Assembly (NCBI GenBank): GCA_944470555.2
Contig: OX104128.1
Coordinates: forward strand, 64,053,257-64,117,256
Length of the DNA: 64,000 nt
Direction of reading: 5' to 3'
Origin: Heterobilharzia americana
Lineage: Eukaryota; Platyhelminthes; Trematoda; Strigeidida; Schistosomatidae
This document shows, piece after piece, positions 22,879 through 32,344 of this stretch. The position numbers were made by a program, and so were the translations under genes. Numbering within the stretch: the stretch's first letter is position 1; the number at the start of each line of letters is the position of its first letter. The notes under the pieces were generated by a model. That model made no database searches and was not told where the DNA came from. It saw only the letters and a list, made by a program, of their open reading frames with translations.

Positions 22879-23490
22879 AATAGCTGTTTGTCATTGTAAT
22901 AATTACTCAGTTGTTAACATGCATTTGGATATGAGAGAATGACATTTCATGTTTACTTATTGAAAGCAAAATTCACTATAGCTAAAACTGGCTTTTAAAC
23001 AAATGGGCTGTTTAAAACCTAGTCTGCTTGTAAGACCACTACTTTAAATCAAGACCATTACTTTGACGGAGAACATAAATTTATAGAACTCAAATTTATT
23101 TGCCATCGGTGATCGAAAGTTTTGATGAAACACACTGGAGCTTAAATATCATAAAATTTTAGGTGCCCTAGTTGGTCTTTTGTGATCTGAACTGATATGA
23201 TTTAGCTTAAAAGTGAAGTAAACGCTATCACATATTTCAGCGGTAAACAAAGAATGTTCTCATCAAGTACACGGTTAACTTAAGTACTGGCGGATAAACA
23301 TTATCAATCTAACAAGTAGTTGAACTGAATGTACAGCGAAGCTGATAGACCGGGTTTATCAAAAGCAAGTAAACTAGGCCATATATAACAGTTCGAAGAA
23401 ATATGTCTTTTACAAGTGGCATACTCAAATAGATTGAATCAGGTGATAATATTAGTTTGATTTGGGGGGTTTCTGGAGATTTATTGATTT
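22879..23490. other. Unrecognised AT-rich sequence
   Basis: No ORF or repeat is supported between the two family T inverted pairs. Confidence 0.35.
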
Positions 23491-23920
23491 CAAGTTGGTA
23501 TTCATCATAGACTGACATCAGTTGGAGGAACATTGGAAACCTGGGAGCACTGAGCAGCTAGTTCATTTTGTTGACTAACTTCGAAAGGTGATTCCTGAAG
23601 GCCCAATGAGAAGTCGCGACTGGTGGGGCAAACCTGGTGGACGTGAGAGCAAATACTCAACGATTACAATGGGTGACGGTTGCGCTATGTCGTGAACTGA
23701 CAGAAGTTGGAAGTGTGGACCACTGGATTCTGACCTAATGGTTCAATGGTGACCTGCTGGCTATGGAACCTGGAAGACCTGGGGTTCGATCCCAGGAGGA
23801 GTGGGATTGTCGGTGAGCACTGCTGAAGATTCCAGTACCAGGATGAAACAAGCATGAAGTGCTGCCATGTTCCGTATACCCTTCCAGCTGATATCAGTTC
23901 ATAATGAATACCAACTTGAA
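23491..23920. repeat. Family T repeat, second inverted pair
   Basis: The left part (23491-23560, minus) carries only the tail and a broken ribozyme. It joins a plus-oriented copy (about 23576-23920) with the extra upstream segment, a tRNA-like box region near 23730-23795 and a decayed hammerhead near 23817-23865. There GAAAC is present but the cleavage triplet is lost. Confidence 0.65.
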
Positions 23921-24052
23921 ATATTAGTTTGATTTGACTAACCTGTTTGCATACGTAGTGGAAGCAGAAACAACTAACACAAAAAGTTGAGTCTATATTA
24001 TATACCATCACTGAGAAAAAAACTCCCTAAGAAGAGAAATCTAATCATAAAG

Positions 24053-24192
24053 TCAATAAATAGTATAAATATATTCAAAAACGTAGTTATCTGGCTTCAG
24101 TGTTAATAGGTCCAATTTACCATAAATTTTGTCTACGCGACACAATTTGAAGCATCGAATGACATGAAAACGATAAAGTTTCAGAGCCACTG
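24053..24192 (-). CDS. Candidate terminal exon of an unknown gene
   Basis: A minus-strand acceptor with a branch-point-like ttaac and the tract ending ctctacag (24200-24193) opens a frame of 45 residues beginning VALKLYRFHVIRCFK and ending at TGA (24055-24053). The composition looks protein-like, with LCRVDKIYGKLDLL. I do not recognise the family. It may belong to the same gene as 26403-26509, but the intron phases do not match directly, so a further exon would be needed. Confidence 0.3.
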
Positions 24193-24872
24193 CTGTAGAG
24201 TAGATTGTTAATGCATTTGGAAAGAAAGCGATATGTTTGCTGCCAGGGTTTTCAGAAACAATGTATTAGAGCAGGTCTCAGGTACAGGTAGAAACAGGAG
24301 AGATGCAGTAGAAGAGAGTCAATATATATTTCCCACGCAATCCACAACTACATTCGTAGGAAATCAGTTAGTACATATATAAACAAACTCTGGTTTTCAT
24401 ATATGCTAAGAAAAATGTATAAAATGATATAAAGAAACATTATTTCCAATTCAAGGATTTATAAAAAACATTTATACACTCTCCACACATCAGTAAAGTT
24501 GACTTCTACTACTCATTTCTCCAGTAGTATGTTTGGTTACTTCGAATCGGTTGTAAAAATTCTAGCTATACGCCTAACAAATCCCTCCACTGACCTAAAA
24601 ACCGGTTAGGTAGTCTTGATGATTATTGTGCAAAGAACATCCAGTCTTTACTATATATGAAATTTAATCGAAAAATTGATACTACTTGTTTGCATTTAGA
24701 GTAGGCTGTAATTTCAACTGATAAAATCTTAAATTTTTAACTTAACCATACCTTTGGGTAGTTCAGATAAAAATGTAAAAACTGTAAGACTTGTTCAGTT
24801 TTAATATTATACATGATATTATAACACCGATCTTTACTTCTACTGTCAAATGGCAAAGATTAATATTCAGTT

Positions 24873-25885
24873 TTGAGGCCTGTGGGGTCGCCTCTTGGAC
24901 CGTTGCCGGCTGATTGCTTTATGGCGAAGCTAGAGAATGGTGTGCTGAATTCAACAACTGATAGTTTCTGCCTATATAAAAGATACATGGATGACACATT
25001 CATCATAATCGATCAAAATACAGATGTTGAGACTGTAGTTAAAAAGTTCAATGATTGTCACCCATCGATCAGCTTCACACCAGAATTTGAAGAGCATTCA
25101 GAATTCCATTTTTTCTCAACGTTTTATTGAGACGGAGACCAGATGGTTCTCCTCAGCGATCAATTTATAGGAAGCCTACTTGGAAAGGACAATATTTGAA
25201 TTTCCATAGCTGGATGCCTCTCAGCAGAAAGAGGAATCTAATCTATTATTTATCTTCAAGAATCAAAAGAATCTGCACGAGTGGTACTATTGACGAAGAA
25301 TTAGATAAACTACGGAAGATCCTCATGCAAAATGGATATCCATCCAGATTTATCGATAAGAACTTGAAAGCAAACCAGAATACGGAGCGAGTACTCACAG
25401 TTCCTAAGAAGACCTTGCTTATGCACGTTGTTTCCAAAGGTGATACGGCAGCAGAGATCCTGAAGAATCGGCTGTCCAGACCACTTAAGAAGACATTCTT
25501 CTCTGCAAAACTGCAGATCAGCTTCCCTAGTCAACATCTCATTCCGGAGTGCGTTAAGGACAAGTTGCCACTTTGTGCCACTTCAATGTGTGTCTACGAG
25601 TTTACTTGCTCCTGTGGAGCTAGGTATATAGGCCGCACAAAGCGCACGCTTTCCAAACGTATCTCGGAGCACTATCCTGCATGCTTGTCGAGAGGAGAGT
25701 GTAAATCAAGTAACAGTTCAAGTCTTGAACATTTGGTCAACTCTGGACATAAAGCTAGACCAGAATGTTCCTTTAATGTCATTTATCGTGTCAGATGGAG
25801 TAGTTCAAAAGGAGTACGCCTTCGACAGTTGTGCACAGTGGAGGCACTGGCAATTCATCAATTCAAGCCTGATCTCTGCTTCTGA
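24873..25885 (+). pseudogene. Penelope-like element 1: reverse transcriptase end and GIY-YIG endonuclease
   Basis: The first part (24873-25130) has GSPLGPLPAD and YKRYMDDTFII, the C-terminal motifs of a Penelope-like reverse transcriptase with an intact YMDD. A frameshift near 25125 leads to a second frame (25127-25885) with RRPDGSPQRSIYRKPTWKG, a linker, and a GIY-YIG nuclease (VYEFTCSCGARYIGRTKRTL, then SEHY) ending at residue 252. The layout of reverse transcriptase followed by GIY-YIG is diagnostic of this class. It is 5'-truncated. It resembles the elements called Cercyon in schistosomes, but the name is not verified. Confidence 0.88.
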
Positions 25886-26345
25886 TCTCTCATCTTACCA
25901 TGGTCTTAACACTTTCACTATATTTTCGATTTCATTATAATTAATTAGTCTATTATTATCACCTTCATTATGACCCTTGTGTCATTCTTCACCTTCTTTA
26001 CACCTATCTATCAAGTGGACACTCAATATTTGCGTTTCTTATCTACCAACAATTTTCACCTTGTCAAACTCCTTGTCTTCATCGATATTTCTACTGTCTT
26101 AGTTTATTACGCAACTACTTTGCATTCTTGATTCCGGTTTGTTTTCGGCACTAGGTTAATGATGTAGCTATTATACCCTATTGTTTGATAATAGACTGTT
26201 ATATGTTTATGATATATATATAAATACGATTGTACAGCTTTAGAAACATGATATCGTCGAAAAAGAAAATTTTCTTCGCTGAATTATCTCTTCTCTATTC
26301 ATTAATTTCAGACTGACGTCAATCCATGATGAAAACCAACCTGAA
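25886..26345 (+). mobile_element. Penelope-like element 1 3' flank with family T tail
   Basis: The AT-rich sequence after the ORF has no coding signs. At 26308-26345 it contains 'gactgacgtcaatccatgat' followed by aaccaacctgaaag, the 3' tail of family T, so either a truncated family T copy inserted here or the two elements share a terminal sequence. Confidence 0.5.
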
Positions 26346-26402
26346 AGATTAATACCCAAATGACTGCTAACAAAAACATAGCCTACATACAAATCTACAT
26401 AC

Positions 26403-26509
26403 CAGTAACTTTAATCTATTCAATAGTAAATACAGCCAGTCACAATACTGAGTAGCTTTTTTCATGGTTACATTGTGAGCTTTATCAATGGGATTAATTA
26501 ATTCAGCAC
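26403..26509 (-). CDS. Candidate internal exon of an unknown gene
   Basis: On the minus strand a good acceptor (caatttttag, ending 26510) and donor (ctg followed by gtatgtag at 26402) bound a 107-nt open frame of 35 residues (AELINPIDKAHNVTMKKA, then CDWLYLLLNR). The frame enters with two extra bases and leaves at a codon boundary. No family is recognised. A further possible piece with RRDITYLLRTELHY lies at about 26600-26645 but ends in an in-frame TAG at the splice site. Confidence 0.35.
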
Positions 26510-26645
26510 CTAAAAATTGACAACATAAAATGTCTGATTAGTGAACAACATCAAAAATGGGTGATATAGTTAAACACAGTGAGATGGAGCTCGCTACATA
26601 CCTAATAGTGAAGTTCAGTTCGAAGAAGGTACGTTATATCCCTTC

Positions 26646-27179
26646 TTAAATAAACTGTAAAATTCAGCTTATAACGAAGTAGTTATTTTGTTGGTATGCA
26701 CTGAAAAACCTATGAAAATAATGAAGTATGGTTGATAATGAAAATATACAAGATATAACCATCAGCAAAAATAAAATTGATAAAATGTGAGTTGCGGAAA
26801 ACATTTGCCTTTTTCATTAGAATAAAAAAAACCTCGAATTCATTTCTCAAAAAAAATCCTCCGTCCTACCTAAACGAAATACAAATCTATTATCCAACGA
26901 TAGTGACTTCTAGCTTACCCTTATTGGAAGTTATTATTTGAGTTACACAGCAACTTTAAATTGGTATCAGATATGCTACTGTTAGTTAGTTGGAGGTAAT
27001 CAGCAAGAAGCTCCGGGCCTTGGTTTCATGCTTGTTTGCACTTGTCAGCAAAATGCATCTGCAACCTCATCATGCAGTCAATTTCAGTTCGCATGTGGAT
27101 CGCAACTGAGAAATCCCACACTTCTTAGATCATAAGTCACAGACTTCATGGATTAGTAACACAATTTAGTTCGATACTC
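26646..27179. other. AT-rich, weak shared repeat only
   Basis: The stretch 26996-27110 resembles 55565-55690 ('tttcatgcttgt', 'tctgcagcct'-like blocks) and may be a shared decayed repeat. Nothing else is seen. Confidence 0.3.
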
Positions 27180-27640
27180 CCAGGTCTTTTTCCAACAATG
27201 AGCTACTTCAGCTAACATCGTGCATCGGAGTGAATGTTGAGTGGGTACACGTAATCCATTTTCAGCCACTCAAGTCGGTTTCGAATTATAATCACAGTAA
27301 CTTGAGACTCTAAACCTAACCTCTACATTGATAAAGTTCTAGTTCCATAGTGATTAGCTCATGTTACAAAGGCAACGGTGATTGAATATCTCAAGTCTTC
27401 ACATTTCCTCCAACTTAATAGCCACTTTTCACAGTCACAGAGTAGTATGTAGTTAACTGCTACACAATACACTCGACCAGTGGTGGAAGGCAAAAAATCT
27501 CGCAACCCCAAAAATGATGTAAGTTGACAAAAGTCAACCGACCCCTTTTGCATCCATGTATGGATCCATCTGGCCACTGACCCGAAGTAGTCATTGCGCT
27601 CAATCACTTCCCTACCTACCATCAGACAACCTTCTGAAGC
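27180..27640 (-). mobile_element. Decayed family A C-terminal fragment
   Basis: The minus frame at 27622-27359 (DYFGSVARWIHTWMQK, GRVYCVAVNYILLCDCEKW) aligns by eye with the family A block GSVADEISARIQK and CVLLYDCETW. It is heavily diverged. Confidence 0.6.
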
Positions 27641-28077
27641 ACATACTATTATTATTACTAATACAATGAGATTTAAAACTCAGTGAACTATGAAAGAAAT
27701 TACGAGAAAAACAACATCGATTGAGAAGTTTGAGCATTAAATTCGTTTGAAATCACTGTACACACAAATTTCCTCACAAAAACCTACAAAATCAAAGCAA
27801 ATAAAAGTTGATGAACATAAACTGCACACCATTTTGAGAAGTAGTGCACAATGGATACAAAGATGTAAATATAAGTGCAACATGATGGCTAAACAGCTGT
27901 GATTACAAACAAAGAGCGTTTGAGAAATCATCTAACCTGGAAGTATTATGATTGTAACTGATTACAAAAATCGACTGAAAAACTGATAGTTAATTTGCAG
28001 AAGACGTAACATACCATATAATCTCATCTTCTAACTACAATCTATATACCAAAAAATCCTATCAACACATGTTTAAT
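27641..28077. other. AT-rich, nothing supported
   Basis: A plus-strand open stretch of about 57 codons near 27760-27890 exists but has no splice or family support. Confidence 0.3.
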
Positions 28078-28500
28078 GATAAATTGGTCGGTTGTGGCTA
28101 GCAGAAGAATCTAGGACGAGCATTTTGTCCTATTGAATAACGAGTATGTCAATGAATAGTAATAACTACTACCCGGTATATAAGAGGTGGCTATCGTTCC
28201 TCCATGGCATAGTGGATAACTCCTTGGTGTTTGAAGCGATTGGCACGAGGTTGGAGTCTCAGTGGGAACAACATCACTCACCGAGGTGCAGGTACATCCA
28301 GCTGATGAGTCCTAAATGGGATGAAATACGCGTCCTGGATTCTTCTGCTAGCCACAACCAACCAATTTATCATAATTAACATTCAGGCAATATCGAAGCA
28401 TCCGCATAGGAGCCTATATGCCAACAGAGGTCGAACAAATCGATCCAACAAAACAACGGAGAATAATAAGTATATCAAAAAATAGTAATAACATATTTAA
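28078..28500 (+). repeat. Family S (Sm-alpha-like) repeat, most complete copy
   Basis: A short minus-oriented piece (28078-28130) precedes a tail-to-head joint and a plus unit with pol III-like A box (tggcatagtggataac, 28205-28220) and B box (gaggttggagtctc, 28247-28260), then the hammerhead and a long tail with 'ggcaatatcgaagcatccgc'. The tail runs into the start of another unit ('atagtaataac') near 28490. This order suggests the inserted copy came from a multimeric or circular RNA. Confidence 0.8.
28291..28343 (+). ncRNA. Hammerhead ribozyme (family S)
   Basis: The core CTGATGA (28302-28308), stem II GTCC/GGAT, GAAA (28323-28326) and the cleavage triplet GTC (28332-28334) are present. Stem I forms between tccag and ctgga. 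The stem III bases after GAAA (tacgcg) are weaker than in the canonical Sm-alpha form, so activity may be reduced. Hammerheads of this kind are established for schistosome Sm-alpha repeats. Confidence 0.8.
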
Positions 28501-29279
28501 TGGTACTCATCACTTTTATTTATCAAGATTAATCCAAAATCACTAACTGACAAACATACGACATCGATATTTACCCAGTTGACACTCAGTTAATCTTATT
28601 CAACAGGAAATTAGAACACCAAGGATCCTAAGACGAGAGAAATATATTTAGATTCAGATATTGAGATAAACTGTTGTCTTATAGTTGACTGAATAGTAAA
28701 TGATAGACGAAAATATGAGTGACTAATATGTTTATACAATACATAGTGAGACTGATAACTACACTTTAATTTTATAATTCAAATGGTAACAAACCATTTT
28801 TGAGGGTTACTTTGCTTCCTGTTTTAATAATGATCGTAAGTGAATGATATAAAATTCAATTAGATCCTAAGTTTAAACGCAAAGAACATCAAACAAATGA
28901 GTATAGAACAAAACTAATCCGTTGAGATAATTCTAAGTACAGTACTGTATCCAGTCACCTATATATATTTTCTAATCAGTTACTTATAGAGTAGAAACAG
29001 ATTTCACTATCGAATTTCAGAATTCGCCAGTCTTATACAATTCAGCCCCATAGATTTTCTCAAACACAGTTGTTTAGTATGGTTCACTAAGAAAAACCAC
29101 AAGAGTCTTCTAGCACAAATTAAAAACAGAGTATGCGCTGATTTTCTTTTGTTGTACTCAAAACCACTGAAAATTTATCCATTCAGCTGGGTTGAATATA
29201 TTTTAGTTAACAGTCTACTAGTATTATGATTTACACATGTTAGCGCATTAAAGGACTCTAATTTCCTAGTATCTGCTAA
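28501..29279. other. AT-rich, nothing recognised
   Basis: No repeat or exon was supported in this stretch. Confidence 0.35.
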
Positions 29280-30310
29280 CTATTATTATTTTCTCCCTTG
29301 GGTTCCTAGTGAAACATAGGGCTTCACTTGCACGTCACCATTTCACTTTCTTATCTGCAGTCTCTCCAACCTGGCTCCACGACTGCCAGGAAGGTTTCAT
29401 TTCTTTCTCACACGATCTCTTACATGTCACTATCAGACGTCCGACTCGTTTCCTACTTAGCTTCCACTTGAGGGCCTGGCCTGGTGCGTGATGTCCCCAA
29501 ACCGTCTTCTCAGTCTATGTCCAATCCAACTCCACTTTCTTCTTCTGCATATCTTTTGGGCGATAGATTATTGGTCGGTTGGTTGGTTGCCAGCCAGAGT
29601 GAGTTCCTTGTTGCCTATTCTTATTATTCTGGCAATCCATCTGATCTTCAGTATCGAGTGGGCGTAGGCATAGGCGGCAGCTGTTGATGCATGTCTGTTG
29701 TTTGTTGGAAATGCTTTTCTTGACGCACCAAGTCTCTCAACCATCACATAGAAGCACTGACTTACTTGACTGACTTAGTGTTGAAAATGCGGATCTTGTT
29801 CACGCTTTATGCTGAGTGCAGTGTAGTAGATTTCCACACCAATTTCAGGTTGATGAAGGAAGGCCTGTCTTGCTGTTTTTCCGATCCTGGCTTTGACGTC
29901 TTCATCTGTGCCTGTGCCGCCGTTTGTAGTTGAAACGATGCTGCCTAGGCAGATAGGTGAAAGAGACTACTTCCTTTAGGTTTCTCCCGTTCATGGTGAT
30001 TGGTGCTTCTTGTCGTTGTTATTGTTGGTTGGGTATCTTCATCACCTCTGTTTTCTCTACGTTCACCTGAAGTCCCGTGTTCGCTGCCTGCCCTGCTTCT
30101 TCTGTTAACCTATTGGTTTTCGCCTGTAGATCTTTGAGTTTGTGCGACATAAATCATCATCGGCGAAATCCAAATCTTCTAGGGTCTTTTCATCGGTCCA
30201 GCCAGCGTATGCCCCTCTTCTCGCTCCTCACAGTTGTCTGCTGCATGATCCAGTCCACCACAATCAGGAAGATCATCGATGATAGTAGGCGGTATCTGCT
30301 AATACAAACT
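29280..30310 (-). mobile_element. RTE-like family B, 5'-truncated copy
   Basis: This copy has the same layout as the one at 353-1400: the 3' end 'ctccctt gggttcctag', the C-terminal block, then motif C and KLKDLQAKTNRLTEEAG-like residues near 30110-30150, ending at the motif B region with IDWIMQQT-like residues near 30250. It is interrupted by frameshifts. Confidence 0.7.
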
Positions 30311-30675
30311 ACAAAATGTAATGATGGAGCAAACACAAACCATAAGATCTGACATAAACGAACTGTTGGAAATGTCTCACGAATAATCCTTGCAGGAAAA
30401 AGGTTAAAACATTGAGCACAAATCTTCAATTGCTAAACACTTAACAGTGCTCTATGTGGACACACGGCTGTCAAAAGGGAAGTGTGCATATTATTAAGGA
30501 GTTTCCAATTACTTTTCATTCAGTTTTGTACGAAAAGTGATGCCATAATTTGCTTGGTGTTGGTTAGTACTGGGATCCAGAGTTAACATTTTATCCTACT
30601 CGGGGAATCACAAGCCCTAATCAATGAATAATAAGGTAAACTGAAACAATCTGGGGGTTTGTGAAGATTTATTAG
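30311..30675. other. AT-rich, nothing recognised
   Basis: Sequence between the family B and family T copies. No feature is supported. Confidence 0.35.
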
Positions 30676-31030
30676 TTGATTTCAGGTTGGAATTCATCAT
30701 GGCTTGACATAAGTTGGAGGAGCATTGGAAACCTGACAGCGCTGGACAGCCACTTCGTCCTAGCATGGTACTCTTCAGCAGTGTGCACCTACAACCCCGC
30801 CAGAGATCAAACCCAGTGCGTTCAGGTTCCGTGGCCAGCACATTACCATTGAGCGACTGGGTCGGAACCCAGTGATCCAAATTTCTCACTTCCGTCAGTT
30901 CACGATATAGCGCGACCTACATCCAATGTCATCGTTGAGTAACTGTCCTCATGTTCGACTTGGTTGGCTCCACTGGTCACGACTTCTCATTGGAACTTCG
31001 AGAATCCCATCTTAAAGCTAGTCACCAATG
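30676..31030 (-). repeat. Family T repeat, long single-orientation copy
   Basis: On the minus strand the copy shows the upstream segment (about 31030-30905), tRNA-like boxes (cgctcaatggtaatg and gggtttgatctc), a hammerhead-like region near 30785-30730 in which GAAA has become GAAG, and the tail with 'aagccatgatgaattccaac'. The ribozyme is therefore expected to be inactive. Confidence 0.65.
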
Positions 31031-31046
31031 AGGGCTAGACTAATTC

Positions 31047-31152
31047 AAACTGGGAGTTTGTGGAGATTGATTAGTTGATTTCAGGTTGGAGTTCATCATA
31101 CACTGACATCAGTTGGATGAACATTGGAAACCTATCCAGTGCTCCCAGGACA
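31047..31152 (-). repeat. Family T tail fragment
   Basis: The tail ('ggagttcatcatacactgac') and the 3' strand of stem I (ccagtgctccc) remain. The rest of the unit is missing. Confidence 0.6.
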
Positions 31153-32344
31153 ATTAAATGCTATATCAGGTTTGATTTGTTGAAAATGTTTATCTCAATA
31201 CATGCGCTGGCACGCCATTTACAGGCTAAAACATGTTTACTTACTCTTCAAGCAACCAAGTAGCAGTCACTAAGATACTACTTACATGACTTAATCAAAA
31301 TCTGAAACACCCAATCACTACGGACACATCATTAAAGGTAAAGTTAATTCTGCAACTTGCTAAACGTTACTTATGCGGAACATTTAGAACATATACATGT
31401 ATAACTCATAATTTGAACACTTGAAGTTTTTTACACTTTAAAATTATGGGAACTGAAACTATGAAACGCATATTAGTGAAAAGGAGAGTGCTTATAATCT
31501 GTTGACGTTTGAAAAATGATGAAGTGCCTTAGGTTTCTTCACAGATATTACCATTTGCAGGAAAATTTTAACAAAATTTGTTTAGTGCTTTTGATATGAA
31601 ACTGACTAGGAAGCTAATAAACAGTTACACAAAATATATAAAAATTTCCCATGCTATAGTTCCCTTGAAAGCAAATTATAAAGCAGAAGGAGCAGTGACC
31701 GAACACAGAGAGTAACTGCAACACCATATGGTTCTAAATTAAAACCAATTCCTGAGTGAGAGAATTCGGAATTTTGACTGATATTACAAAGAGTAAGGCA
31801 AAAGATGCTTAACGGTCATTTTATACCTGTGTCCAGATTATGATGAAAACTGGATCAAATGCGAATACAACAAAATGATTAATCGACGATTGTAAATACC
31901 AGAATAGATTATATAAGTGTTTTTCTGGGGTTACCTTTCCAATACATTTTGAAAAAGTATGTTTCATGTGTTTTTCAAACATGTAAATAACATTCTGCTT
32001 CTTCTATACCTATCATCCGTACTCTCATCGGGGTAGAACAGGGTTAATAGATATACAGTGATAAACTTCGAAGTATATGCGGAATAAGTAAAATATGTTT
32101 GGTGTAACTCATCTAACCGTTACAGGCCTTTTCCGCAAACTACGAGCAGCACTTAATGTGTTGGGTTGCAAAATTACCCAGATGCTGAAGTTAAAGTAAG
32201 TACAGTGAGATTTGAGCCTGGAAGGGGTCAAGTGTTTGAACGAATGAACAACAGGCTTGCCATAAGACAATTTCACCAATTTAATCACAGTGCTAACAAG
32301 TTTATTGAGTTTTATTAAATCTAGGTGAAGCCTATTCATAATCT
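31153..32344. other. AT-rich, nothing recognised
   Basis: No repeat or exon was supported in this 1.2-kb stretch. Confidence 0.35.

Noticed and set aside
27745..27892. Plus-strand open stretch of about 57 codons ending in TGA
   Set aside because: No acceptor and no homology; such stretches are expected by chance.
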